In this document: positions 53,456 to 61,590 of the stretch, one piece after another
How the letters are laid out: every line of letters begins with the position of its first letter
How positions within the stretch are numbered: the stretch's first letter is position 1
Assembly (NCBI GenBank): GCA_949879025.1
Contig: CATLBO010000006.1
Coordinates: 1-61,615 of the forward strand
Direction of reading: 5' to 3'
Length of the DNA: 61,615 nt
From: an uncultured Hungatella sp.
GTDB taxonomy: Bacteria; Bacillota; Clostridia; Lachnospirales; Lachnospiraceae
Made by a program: the position numbers and the translations under genes
The notes under the pieces: model-generated
Seen by the model: the letters and a program-made list of their open reading frames with translations, nothing else
Databases searched by the model: none
What the model was told of the DNA's origin: nothing

Positions 53456-54121
53456 ATGAAAAGTTCAGTAGTGATTAAAAGCAATAAGTCCGGTATGACG
53501 GTGATTTTGGCTCCCGAGGTTCCCTTTGAGGAACTTTTGGGAGATATTGCCAAAAAGTTTGAGGAAAGCGCCAGATTCTGGGGGTCGGTCCAGATGACCC
53601 TGACTCTGGCAGGAAGGCCGCTGGCGCCGGAACAGGAGTTCCAGATCGCAAATGTGATCATGGATCACTCCCAGATTGAAATCATGTGTCTGGTGGATCT
53701 TGACAGCAACCGCATACGGAGGTGCGAAAAGGCTCTCAACGAAAAGCTGATGGAACTGTCTTCCTGCACTGGACAGTTCTACAGGGGACATCTGCACAAA
53801 GGGGAGTCTCTGGAGTCAGAAGCCAGCATCGTGGTTATCGGCGATGTGGAGCAGGGGGCCCGGGTGACTGCAAAAGGCAACATTATTGTGCTTGGGGAGC
53901 TGAAGGGGACAGCAGTTGCAGGCGCTGCCGGCAATGAGGACGCAGTGGTGGTGGCTCTTACCATGGCTCCTTATCAGTTAAGGATTGCCGGATTCGAAAC
54001 AGAGATCAATGAAAAAGGGCGGCGCCTTGGACGGGGGCCTATGACGGCGTCAGTTGAAAACCAGGAAATCTGTATGGCTCAAATAAAAAAAAGTTTTTTC
54101 AATGTGTTAAAAAATGTTTAA
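53456..54121 (+). CDS. minC: Septum site-determining protein MinC
   Basis: Inhibits FtsZ away from midcell. 221 residues: an N-terminal FtsZ-interacting domain with VVIKSNKSGMTVILAPEVPF and a C-terminal right-handed beta-helix with GHLHKGESLESEASIVVIGDV and GNIIVLGELKGTAVAGA, the MinD-binding face. GAGGTGG precedes the ATG, 95 bases after the PBP2 gene. Followed by minD after a 117-base gap that holds its own hairpin. Confidence 0.94.
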   Translation: MKSSVVIKSNKSGMTVILAPEVPFEELLGDIAKKFEESARFWGSVQMTLTLAGRPLAPEQEFQIANVIMDHSQIEIMCLVDLDSNRIRRCEKALNEKLMELSSCTGQFYRGHLHKGESLESEASIVVIGDVEQGARVTAKGNIIVLGELKGTAVAGAAGNEDAVVVALTMAPYQLRIAGFETEINEKGRRLGRGPMTASVENQEICMAQIKKSFFNVLKNV

Positions 54122-54185
54122 AAATGGAAATAATACTGGAAATATTTCAAAATATAGAGTAGAATATTTATTGTTAGGCGTCATT

Positions 54186-54207
54186 ACAATTCAGTTGTCT
54201 GAATTGT
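54186..54207. repeat. Perfect hairpin between minC and minD
   Basis: ACAATTCAG pairs perfectly with CTGAATTGT around a TTGT loop, 9 pairs. No T-run follows. It sits about 20 bases after a possible weak promoter (TGGAAA 54137-54142, 17 bases, TAGAAT 54160-54165) and before the minD ribosome binding site. Confidence 0.55.
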
Positions 54208-54238
54208 CAGGAGGCATATATTGCAGGAGGAAAGAAAT

Positions 54239-55030
54239 ATGAGTGAAGTCATTGTAATTACCTCCGGAAAAGGCGGGGTGGGTAAAACCACAACCTCTGC
54301 AAACATTGGAACAGGCCTGGCTATGCTGGGGATGCGGGTAGCTTTGATTGATACGGATATCGGGCTGCGCAACCTGGATGTGGTCATGGGACTGGAAAAC
54401 CGGATTGTCTACAATCTGGTGGATGTGGTGGAGGGGAACTGCAGAATGAAGCAGGCCCTGATCAGAGACAAAAGATACCCTAACCTGTACTTGCTTCCCT
54501 CGGCCCAGACCAGGGACAAGTCAGCAGTAAATCCTGAACAGATGATAAAACTAACAGAGGACTTGAAAGATGATTTTGACTACATACTGCTGGACTGCCC
54601 GGCTGGAATCGAACAAGGATTCCGCAACGCCATTGCAGGCGCAGACCGGGCGCTGGTGGTTACCACGCCGGAAGTTTCGGCTATTCGGGATGCGGACAGG
54701 ATTATCGGGCTTTTAGAGGCAAAGGATATGGGCCAGGTTCAGCTTATTGTGAACCGGGTCAGAACGGATATGGTCCGCAGAGGAGACATGATGTCTGTGG
54801 ACGATGTAATGGATATTCTGGCCATTCCTCTTTTGGGAGCCATTCCTGACGATGAATCCATCGTAGTTTCCACCAACCAGGGGGAACCTTTGGCAGGTAC
54901 GGATACGCCGTCAGGACAAGCCTACCTTGATATCTGCAAACGGCTTCTTGGGGAAGACATCCCCATTACGGTGCCTGAAGGAGGAAAAGGTTTTATATCC
55001 AGGATCACCGGATTTTTAAAACGTGCTTAG
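54239..55030 (+). CDS. minD: Septum site-determining ATPase MinD
   Basis: The membrane-cycling ATPase that carries MinC. 263 residues with the deviant Walker A SGKGGVGKTTTSAN, LIDTDIGLRNLDVVMGLENR and LLDCPAGIEQG; the C-terminal amphipathic membrane anchor is short (FISRITGFLKRA). ATG 54239 follows GGAGGAAAG; the TTG at 54221 is upstream of the site. Ends 10 bases before minE. Confidence 0.97.
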   Translation: MSEVIVITSGKGGVGKTTTSANIGTGLAMLGMRVALIDTDIGLRNLDVVMGLENRIVYNLVDVVEGNCRMKQALIRDKRYPNLYLLPSAQTRDKSAVNPEQMIKLTEDLKDDFDYILLDCPAGIEQGFRNAIAGADRALVVTTPEVSAIRDADRIIGLLEAKDMGQVQLIVNRVRTDMVRRGDMMSVDDVMDILAIPLLGAIPDDESIVVSTNQGEPLAGTDTPSGQAYLDICKRLLGEDIPITVPEGGKGFISRITGFLKRA

Positions 55031-55040
55031 GAGGGAAACT

Positions 55041-55331
55041 ATGTACCGAAGCAGGCGTGTTTTTGGGAACCGTTCCGGAGAAATTGCCAGGAAGCGGTTA
55101 AAGCTTCTTTTAGTGGCGGACAAGACCAACTGTTCTCCTGAATTTTTGGAGATGATAAAGGACGATATTTTTTCTGTCGTTTCAAAATATCTGGAGATTG
55201 ACCGGGGAGATGTGGAGGTAGGGCTTACAAGAACCGCCTCCTGCAAAGGATCGGATTATTTTCCTGCCCTTTACGCCAGCATCCCCATAGACGGCCGTCT
55301 TATTAGAGGACATTTTAATGCTGTTATTTGA
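55041..55331 (+). CDS. minE: Cell division topological specificity factor MinE
   Basis: Confines MinCD by stimulating MinD hydrolysis. 96 residues: the MinD-activating N-terminal helix (SGEIARKRLKLLLVADKTNC) and the topological domain (MIKDDIFSVVSKYLEIDRGDVEVGL). AGGAGGG before ATG 55041. The presence of MinE shows an oscillating or E. coli-type Min system, instead of DivIVA/MinJ alone. The last 14 bases overlap the rodA start. Confidence 0.95.
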   Translation: MYRSRRVFGNRSGEIARKRLKLLLVADKTNCSPEFLEMIKDDIFSVVSKYLEIDRGDVEVGLTRTASCKGSDYFPALYASIPIDGRLIRGHFNAVI

Positions 55332-56445
55332 TTACAATTTCAGAAGATACAACTTTCGGATGGTGCTTTATATGCTGGCTTTAAGCGGAATTGGCATTAT
55401 GGCCATCTGGAGCGCCACAAACCAAAGCACCTCTGCGGTGAGGAAACAGATAATGGGCATTGCCATCGGCCTGTTTCTGGCAGTTGCTTTGTCGCTGATT
55501 GACTATCACAAAATTTTGTCAATGAGCACCATGATATATCTTGCCTGTGTGGTCATGCTTGTGGCGGTTCTTCTCATGGGAACCTCCCGAGGCATAGCCA
55601 CGCGCTGGATTGTACTTCCGGTAATCGGGCAGATTCAGCCGGCGGAATTTGTAAAAATAGGCTTGATTCTGTTTTTTTCCTGGTATTTCGGCAAGTATCA
55701 GGAAAAAAAGAATCAGCCGTCTGTTCTTGGGCTGGGAGCGCTTTTGTTTGCCGTTCCTGCGTTCCTGATTTTTAAACAGCCCAACCTGTCCACGACGCTG
55801 GTGATTACCGTCATCATTGCGTCAGTGGTGTTTGCGTCAGGAGTCAGCTACAAGTGGGTATTGGGGGTACTGGCTGTGGTGATTCCCGCAGTGGGAGCCA
55901 TTATCTATCTGCTGCGGTATGATATGATTCCGTTTATTGAACAGTATCAGGCCAACAGGATTTTAGCATGGATAGATCCGGAGAAATATGCAGAGGCCTA
56001 TTATCAGCAGGAGAATTCCATTATGGCCATTGGTTCCGGCCAGCTTTGGGGCAAAGGGTTAAGCAATACGGAGATTGCCTCCGTGAAAAACGGCAATTTT
56101 CTCATTGAGGAGCAGACAGATTTCATTTTCGCTATAGTGGGGGAGGAGATGGGATTTGTGGGAGCCCTGATTGTTATGGGGCTGCTTCTGGTTATTGTGA
56201 TTGAGTGCCTGATTATGGCAAGCCGGGCCAGAGACTTGTCCGGCAAGCTTATCTGCGTAGGCATGGCTACGCTGTTTGCGTTTCAAAGCTTTGCCAACAT
56301 TGCAGTGGCTACGGCTATTTTCCCGAATACGGGGCTGCCGCTGCCGCTGATTAGTTCGGGGGTCAGCTCCCTGCTGAGCATTTATATCGGCATGGGAGTG
56401 GTTTTAAATGTAGGGTTACAGAGAAAAACACGAGAAGACTATTAG
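55318..56445 (+). CDS. rodA: Rod shape-determining SEDS protein RodA
   Basis: A SEDS-family glycosyltransferase that polymerises peptidoglycan with PBP2. 375 residues with about ten helices; LPVIGQIQPAEFVKIGLIL, KQPNLSTTLV, the conserved Glu and Asp in the loop (IEEQTDFIFAIVGEEMGFVGALI) and NTGLPLPLISSGVSSLL are all present. It overlaps minE by 14 bases, so elongation and division genes are in the same operon. Confidence 0.94.
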   Translation: MLLFDYNFRRYNFRMVLYMLALSGIGIMAIWSATNQSTSAVRKQIMGIAIGLFLAVALSLIDYHKILSMSTMIYLACVVMLVAVLLMGTSRGIATRWIVLPVIGQIQPAEFVKIGLILFFSWYFGKYQEKKNQPSVLGLGALLFAVPAFLIFKQPNLSTTLVITVIIASVVFASGVSYKWVLGVLAVVIPAVGAIIYLLRYDMIPFIEQYQANRILAWIDPEKYAEAYYQQENSIMAIGSGQLWGKGLSNTEIASVKNGNFLIEEQTDFIFAIVGEEMGFVGALIVMGLLLVIVIECLIMASRARDLSGKLICVGMATLFAFQSFANIAVATAIFPNTGLPLPLISSGVSSLLSIYIGMGVVLNVGLQRKTREDY

Positions 56446-56468
56446 GAGAGAGGGAGAAGGAGAATCGT

Positions 56469-56864
56469 ATGAATATCGGATTAATTGCTCATGATTCAAA
56501 GAAGAAACTAATGCAGAATTTCTGCATTGCTTACAGGGGGATCTTGAGCAAGCATTCACTGTACGCCACCGGTACTACGGGGCGGCTTATCGAAGAGGTA
56601 ACCAATTTAAACGTTCACAAGTATCTGGCAGGCCATTTGGGAGGAGGCCAGCAGCTGTGCATTGACATTGAGCAGAATCAGCTGGATCTCGTTATTTTCC
56701 TTCGGGAGCCGGACGCCCCCAAAAGGCTTGATCCGGCCAGCAGCCCCATTGTCCGGGTATGTGATATGCACAATATCCCTTTGGCAACCAATGTGGCTAC
56801 GGCAGAGCTGCTTGTGAAAGCTTTAGAACGGGGAGATTTGGAATGGCGGGAGATGTACAAGTAA
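56469..56864 (+). CDS. mgsA: Methylglyoxal synthase
   Basis: Converts dihydroxyacetone phosphate to methylglyoxal, a phosphate-releasing bypass of glycolysis. 131 residues: IGLIAHDSKKK, YATGTTGRLIEE, GHLGGGQQLCIDIE and DLVIFLREPD are the family motifs, with the catalytic Asp and His in place. Its last 22 bases overlap the start of the carboxypeptidase gene. GAGAGGGAGAAGG precedes the ATG. Confidence 0.96.
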   Translation: MNIGLIAHDSKKKLMQNFCIAYRGILSKHSLYATGTTGRLIEEVTNLNVHKYLAGHLGGGQQLCIDIEQNQLDLVIFLREPDAPKRLDPASSPIVRVCDMHNIPLATNVATAELLVKALERGDLEWREMYK

Positions 56865-57916
56865 TGGGGGGCAGAAAATCCCCCGATTTTTCTGGGTGGC
56901 CGACAGGGCCTGTCTGCATAAGAAAAGCTGCAGGCCTGTCTGCACTGGCAGTGTGGGCTGCAGCCGTCTTGTGCGGATGCAGCATTGGGGGAAAGGGAAA
57001 ACTGGAAAAGCCCTATTCATTTGAAGAAAGGCCTTTTGTTCAGGAAGAGACCCAGACCATGCAGGAGGAGGCTGTGACAGTACCTCTGTTTGCCAGGGAC
57101 TTATGCGTGGTTTCCGATGAAACGCTGTTTAATGGGGAGGATGTGGATTCGGAAGCAGGAGTCGTTTTTTCCATGTCCGATGGGAAAGTACTGTATAGCA
57201 AAAACGCTTTTGAGCGGCTTTATCCTGCCAGCACTACGAAGATTATGACAGCCCTTATTGCCATCAAATACGGGAATCTTGAGGATATGGTGACAGTAAC
57301 CGAGGATGCAGTGATTACGGAAGCAGGCGCTACTCTGGCGGACATAAAACCAGGGGATGTTCTGACCATGGAACAGCTTTTGTATGGGCTTATGCTTCCC
57401 TCCGGCAATGATGCAGGAGCTGCTATTGCCGTTCATATGTCCCAGAGCATCGAAAATTTTGCCCAGCTAATGAACGAAGAGGCAGCCAGGCTTGGAGCTA
57501 CAGGCACCCATTTTATGAATCCTCATGGGCTTCATGATGAAAATCACTATACCACTGCCTATGATCTATATTTGATTTTTAATGAGGCTCTGAAGTATCC
57601 AAAGTTCCGGGAGATAACAGGCGCCGTTGCCTATTCAGCTGATTATAAGGATAAAGACGGCAATGAGGTAAAGAAGGTCTGGGAGGGAGGAAACTGGTAC
57701 CTGACAGGGAAGAGGGAAACGCCGGAGGGACTGACTGTGTTTTCCGGAAAGACAGGAACCACACAGGCTGCAGGCTGCTGCCTGGTCATGGCTTCCCGAG
57801 AAGGGGCAGGGCAGGAAAGCAGTGGGAATGAGTATGTTTCCATTATTATGAAAGCAAAGGATCGGAACAGCCTTTATGATAACATGACAAATATAATTTC
57901 TAAAATTGTCAATTAA
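56843..57916 (+). CDS. D-alanyl-D-alanine carboxypeptidase (class A low-molecular-weight PBP), lipoprotein
   Basis: A 357-residue enzyme that trims terminal D-Ala from peptidoglycan pentapeptides. An unusual signal with lipobox LCGC ending at C46 is present. The active-site motifs are S130-TT-K133 (PASTTKIM), S187-GN (PSGND) and K303-TG (GKTGTTQ). The start ATG 56843 follows GGGGAG by 7 bases and lies within the end of mgsA; ATG 56864 is a possible alternative. It is the last gene of the mre/min/rodA run before a new promoter. Confidence 0.9.
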   Translation: MAGDVQVMGGRKSPDFSGWPTGPVCIRKAAGLSALAVWAAAVLCGCSIGGKGKLEKPYSFEERPFVQEETQTMQEEAVTVPLFARDLCVVSDETLFNGEDVDSEAGVVFSMSDGKVLYSKNAFERLYPASTTKIMTALIAIKYGNLEDMVTVTEDAVITEAGATLADIKPGDVLTMEQLLYGLMLPSGNDAGAAIAVHMSQSIENFAQLMNEEAARLGATGTHFMNPHGLHDENHYTTAYDLYLIFNEALKYPKFREITGAVAYSADYKDKDGNEVKKVWEGGNWYLTGKRETPEGLTVFSGKTGTTQAAGCCLVMASREGAGQESSGNEYVSIIMKAKDRNSLYDNMTNIISKIVN

Positions 57917-57920
57917 GTCA

Positions 57921-57949
57921 TTGCCTTTTATCCTTATTTATACTATAAT
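57921..57949 (+). promoter_or_regulatory. Promoter of the small P-loop gene
   Basis: TTGCCT (57921-57926) and TATAAT (57944-57949) are separated by 17 bases, 59 bases before the start codon. Confidence 0.7.
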
Positions 57950-58007
57950 TAAGGGGAAATCAATCGTCTTTTTATACAAAATCAATAAACCCAAGGAGGA
58001 CACGACT

Positions 58008-58427
58008 ATGGTTCAGATTATAGCTGGAAATAAAGGAAAAGGAAAGACGAAGCACTTGCTGGACAAGGCCAACGCCGCCATCAAGGAGGCTAACGGTTCT
58101 ATCGTTTACCTGGATAAAAGTTCCAAGCATATGTATGAGTTAAGCAATAAGATCCGTCTGATCAATGTAAAAGGATTTGACATTTCCGATTGTTCCGGTT
58201 TCATGGGATTTATCTGCGGGATTATCTCCCAGGATCACGACCTGGAGCTGATGTTTTTGGACAGCTTTTTGAAGCTGGCCTGCCTGGAGGGGGAGGATAT
58301 CTCCGAGGCTGTTAAGGAATTAGAGATTATCAGTGAAAAGTTCCATGTGGATTTCGTTCTGAGCGTATCCCTGGATGTTGACGAATTACCTGAGAATGCA
58401 AAAAAGGATGTTATCATCTCTTTATAA
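58008..58427 (+). CDS. Small P-loop protein of unknown function
   Basis: A 139-residue protein with a Walker A loop at the N-terminus (IIAGNKGKGKTKHLLDKAN), a strand AIVYLD-like (GSIVYLDKSSK) and a later strand with LMFLDSFLKLA, which could be the Walker B. There is no obvious Q-loop or signature. From memory such proteins are annotated as twitching motility PilT-like in Lachnospiraceae, but the similarity is only in the P-loop. The AAGGAGG before ATG 58008 sets the start. It sits between the D-Ala-D-Ala carboxypeptidase and a terminator, with its own promoter, so it is a single-gene unit. Confidence 0.78.
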   Translation: MVQIIAGNKGKGKTKHLLDKANAAIKEANGSIVYLDKSSKHMYELSNKIRLINVKGFDISDCSGFMGFICGIISQDHDLELMFLDSFLKLACLEGEDISEAVKELEIISEKFHVDFVLSVSLDVDELPENAKKDVIISL

Positions 58428-58468
58428 AAATAGAATGGATTGGTTTTGTAGATGTACATAGGATAAGG

Positions 58469-58499
58469 GGGTCTGCTTGCTCGGAAGCAGGCCCTTTTT
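58469..58499 (+). terminator. Terminator after the small P-loop gene
   Basis: GGGTCTGCTT (58469-58478) pairs with AAGCAGGCCC (58485-58494) around GCTCGG, one G-T pair, followed by TTTTT. Confidence 0.9.
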
Positions 58500-58626
58500 G
58501 CAGGGGAGGAGAGCTGGTGAGCCGTGAGCCGGTGAGGGTGCTGATTCCGCCCGGATTCAGGTTTGCCGAATTGTTTAAAGCCGCCTATCCAAACCGCTGT
58601 CCGCCATAAACTATCAGGACATCCTC

Positions 58627-58655
58627 TTGAACTTTTGACTATTCCCGTTTATAAT
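58627..58655 (+). promoter_or_regulatory. Sigma-A promoter of the HlyD-like, yggS-like and sepF genes
   Basis: TTGAAC (58627-58632) and TATAAT (58650-58655) are spaced by 17 bases; five of six and six of six matches to consensus. Confidence 0.8.
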
Positions 58656-58723
58656 AGAAAGAACGCTAAATGACAAAAAAGAGCCATTACAATTAATACC
58701 CAAAAAAGGATAATAAATCTATA

Positions 58724-58750
58724 AGTTTACATAAAATTTTTATGTGAACT
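58724..58750. repeat. Inverted repeat in the leader of the HlyD-like gene
   Basis: AGTTTACATAAA pairs with TTTATGTGAACT around a 3-base centre (one G-T). It could be an operator or an mRNA hairpin; it lies downstream of the promoter. Confidence 0.5.
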
Positions 58751-58790
58751 TATGTATAAAGTATAGTATCCGGAGAGGCAGGTGAACTTT

Positions 58791-60203
58791 GTGGCAAGGA
58801 AAAAAAATAACAATGTTATTAATTATAACCGTCGGAAAGTTTCTATGAACTTTAATGTCGGGATGCTGATTTTCGCCGTGATTTTCTTCTACCTGGTGTT
58901 CACCGTATACTCATACATGACGAAGGAAAAGATACAGTTTTATGAGGTGACAGACGGTTCCATTGTGGATGATAAAAGCTATACGGGCATTATCCTCCGT
59001 CAGGAAAGTACCCAGTATGCAGACAGCGCCGGGGCTGTCAATTATTATGTAAGGGAAGGGAAGCGGGCGTCTGTGGGGACCAGCATCTATTCCATAGATG
59101 AGCGGGGAACCATGTCAGCCCTGATGGAAGAACAGAATCAGGGAACAGGCGCCCTTACGGATCGGGATATTTCAGAGCTGCGCAAACATCTGAACAATTA
59201 CAGTCTCTCTTATTCGGACGAAGCTTTCGGCGATGTTTATAATACCAGATACTCTCTGGAAGCCATGGTTCTGGAATATGTAAATTTTAATACATTGGAC
59301 AGCCAGGGGCAGATGGCTGCTGAAATGGGAAATGATTTCAGACAGGTGGCCTCTCCGGTCAGCGGAGTCGTGTCCTATGGCATTGATAATTATGAAACTC
59401 TGGATGCAGCCCAGATAAATGAAGGCGTTTTTGACCGCAGCCAGTACAAAAAGGCTATAACAAGGGCCGGGCAGTGGGTAGAGCCTGGAACTCCTATTTA
59501 CAAAGTGATTACAGAGGACAACTGGTCCGTGGTTTTTCCGGTGGAGGAAGAAGGCGGGGTCCAGTTCAGTTCCCAGGGCACTCTCAAGGTTTCGTTCCCG
59601 GCCCAAAACCTGACCGCCAACGGCACATTCTCTCTGATCACGGGAGGGGACGGGAAAGCTTACGGCAGGCTGGATTTTCAAAAATATATGGTTCAGTTCG
59701 CCTCGGATCGGTATGTTGATTTTGAGATTATGACCAGTGTCACAGAAGGGCTGAAAATCCCCATTAGCTCTGTTACGACTAAGAACTTTTTCTTGATTCC
59801 CATAGATTTTCTCACAAAGGGAGGAGACGGGATTGAGGATGGATTTAATAAAGAAGTTTATTCTGAGGCAGGCACTTCTGTAGTATTTGTGCCTACGGAT
59901 ATTTATTATGGAAATGACGAATATTACTATATTGACTGTGACAAGGAAAATTCCATCCAGGCAGGGGACTACCTGGTGAGGCCTGATTCTCAGGAACGGT
60001 TTCAGGTGGGCATCACCGCATCCCTTCAGGGAGTTTACAATATAAATAAAGGATATACAGTATTTCGGCAGATTGAGGTGCTGGCTCAGAGTGATGAATT
60101 TTATACCATACGCAAAAATATGAACTATGGGCTCAGCGTATATGACCATATTGTGCTGAATGCGTCTATGATTGAGAACGAGGGCACGCTAATATATCAG
60201 TAA
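58791..60203 (+). CDS. HlyD-like membrane protein
   Basis: A 470-residue protein with an N-terminal basic stretch, one membrane segment (about 23-45, VGMLIFAVIFFYLVFTVYSY) and an outside beta-rich part. Near residues 185-195 and 225-240 the sequence reads VASPVSGVVSYGIDNYETLD and QWVEPGTPIYKVITEDNWSV, typical of the lipoyl/barrel-sandwich hybrid of HlyD adaptors. There is no partner ABC transporter next to it. In Lachnospiraceae a protein like this precedes the YggS and sepF genes. The start is GTG 58791 with AGGTG and GGAGAGG upstream; GTG 58782 is an alternative. Confidence 0.8.
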   Translation: MARKKNNNVINYNRRKVSMNFNVGMLIFAVIFFYLVFTVYSYMTKEKIQFYEVTDGSIVDDKSYTGIILRQESTQYADSAGAVNYYVREGKRASVGTSIYSIDERGTMSALMEEQNQGTGALTDRDISELRKHLNNYSLSYSDEAFGDVYNTRYSLEAMVLEYVNFNTLDSQGQMAAEMGNDFRQVASPVSGVVSYGIDNYETLDAAQINEGVFDRSQYKKAITRAGQWVEPGTPIYKVITEDNWSVVFPVEEEGGVQFSSQGTLKVSFPAQNLTANGTFSLITGGDGKAYGRLDFQKYMVQFASDRYVDFEIMTSVTEGLKIPISSVTTKNFFLIPIDFLTKGGDGIEDGFNKEVYSEAGTSVVFVPTDIYYGNDEYYYIDCDKENSIQAGDYLVRPDSQERFQVGITASLQGVYNINKGYTVFRQIEVLAQSDEFYTIRKNMNYGLSVYDHIVLNASMIENEGTLIYQ

Positions 60204-60218
60204 GGAAGGGTGGCTTAT

Positions 60219-60902
60219 ATGGGAATTCAGACATATTTACATAGGACAGAGGAACAAATTGCAGAGGCCTGCAAAAGGGCAGGAAGGAGCCAGGGGGAGG
60301 TTACCCTGATTGCAGTCAGCAAAACGAAGCCTGTTGAACTTTTAAAGGAGGCTTATGAAGGAGGGGCACGGCAGTTTGGTGAGAACCGGGTTCAGGAGCT
60401 GCTTTCCAAGATCCCTCAGATGCCTGAGGATGTGAGATGGCATTTAATCGGCCATCTGCAGACCAACAAAGTGCGCCAGGTTGTGGGAAAGACATGCCTG
60501 ATCCATTCTGTGGATTCCCTAAAGCTGGCCAAGGAGATTGAAAGGGAGTCAGAAAAACAAAATTTTGTAACAGATATTCTTCTGGAAGTGAATGTGGCAA
60601 AGGAGGAGAGCAAGTTCGGTTTTTTGCTGGATGAGACGGAGGAGGCCCTGAAGATCATCTCTGGTTTTGCCCATGTCAGGGTATGCGGACTTATGACTGT
60701 CGCCCCTTTTGTAGAGGATGCCGAGAAAAATCGTCCTGTTTTTAGAAAATTATACGAATTTTATGTTGACATGAAAACTAAAAACATTGATAATGGTAGC
60801 ATGACTACTTTATCCATGGGGATGACAGGGGATTTTCAGGTTGCAATTGAGGAGGGAGCCACCATGGTTAGAGTGGGAACCGGCATATTCGGTGCAAGAT
60901 AG
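60219..60902 (+). CDS. YggS family PLP homeostasis protein
   Basis: A 227-residue PLP-binding protein with a TIM barrel and no known enzyme activity. The PLP lysine is K35 in LIAVSKTKPVELL, FGENRVQELLSK and HLIGHLQTNKV are family motifs, and LSMGMTGDFQVAIEEGATMV with VRVGTGIFG forms the phosphate site. ATG 60219 is chosen because AAGGAAGGG precedes it. It is next to sepF, an order conserved in Firmicutes (ylmE-ylmF). Confidence 0.94.
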   Translation: MGIQTYLHRTEEQIAEACKRAGRSQGEVTLIAVSKTKPVELLKEAYEGGARQFGENRVQELLSKIPQMPEDVRWHLIGHLQTNKVRQVVGKTCLIHSVDSLKLAKEIERESEKQNFVTDILLEVNVAKEESKFGFLLDETEEALKIISGFAHVRVCGLMTVAPFVEDAEKNRPVFRKLYEFYVDMKTKNIDNGSMTTLSMGMTGDFQVAIEEGATMVRVGTGIFGAR

Positions 60903-60919
60903 GAGATGGGAGAAGAACT

Positions 60920-61471
60920 ATGAGTCTGTTGGGAAGAATTATGGAAAGCATGCGGTTAAGTGACGGTGATGATGACGATTACTTCTTAGATGATGATTAC
61001 GAAGAAGAAGACGAGAGACCTCCCAGAAAAAGCCTGTTCGGGAAAAGAGACGACGAGTACTATGACGATGATGAAGAGGAGGAGGAAGCGCCGAAACCAA
61101 GATTCCTTGGGCGTTCTTCCAACAATAATTCTAATAAAGTAGTTCCTATGAAGAGAAACATGGAGGTGTCCATGGTAATTCCCACCTCATTCGGTGATTG
61201 TAAAGAAATTTGCGACCATCTTCTTGCAGGCAAGACAGTGGTGCTGAATATGGAGGGATTACATACGGAAATTGCCCAGAGGATCATTGATTTTGCCTCA
61301 GGCGCAGTTTACTCCATAAGCGGTAATCTGCAGAAGATTTCAAACTATATTTTTATTGTTACGCCAGAAGACGTGGATCTTTCCGGCGATTTTCAGGATA
61401 TCCTTGGAAACGTGGGAGTCAGCAACAATAACAGCCCTCTTGACATGACAGGGCTGAATCTGCGGTTGTAA
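60920..61471 (+). CDS. sepF: Cell division protein SepF
   Basis: Anchors and bundles FtsZ filaments at the membrane. 183 residues: an N-terminal amphipathic helix (MSLLGRIMESMRL), a long Asp/Glu-rich linker (about 15-60), and the C-terminal SepF core (VVPMKRNMEVSMVIPTSFGD, DHLLAGKTVVLNMEGL, RIIDFASGAVYSISGNLQKI). GGAGATGGGAG precedes the ATG. The ylmE-ylmF order of Firmicutes is kept. Confidence 0.95.
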   Translation: MSLLGRIMESMRLSDGDDDDYFLDDDYEEEDERPPRKSLFGKRDDEYYDDDEEEEEAPKPRFLGRSSNNNSNKVVPMKRNMEVSMVIPTSFGDCKEICDHLLAGKTVVLNMEGLHTEIAQRIIDFASGAVYSISGNLQKISNYIFIVTPEDVDLSGDFQDILGNVGVSNNNSPLDMTGLNLRL

Positions 61472-61590
61472 TCTTTCCATGCCCTTTGGCATTGCAGCAA
61501 GACGGGCCGCCGGATTCTTATGCATATGACAGCAGCAAATAGGCTTGTTTCGTTTCCGGCAGAATGACTTTAATGAGGGAGATTGATTTT

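Larger units (their letters stand above)
58428..58790. other. 363-base intergenic region with terminator, promoter and palindrome
   Basis: After the terminator there are about 125 bases with no feature that I recognise. A consensus promoter follows at 58627-58655 and then a leader of about 125 bases with a 27-base inverted repeat at 58724-58750. No open frame in the gap looks coding. Confidence 0.6.

Noticed and set aside
59172-60149. Antisense open frame of 325 residues (- strand)
   Set aside because: Opposite to the HlyD-like gene, no motif or ribosome binding site, unusual composition.
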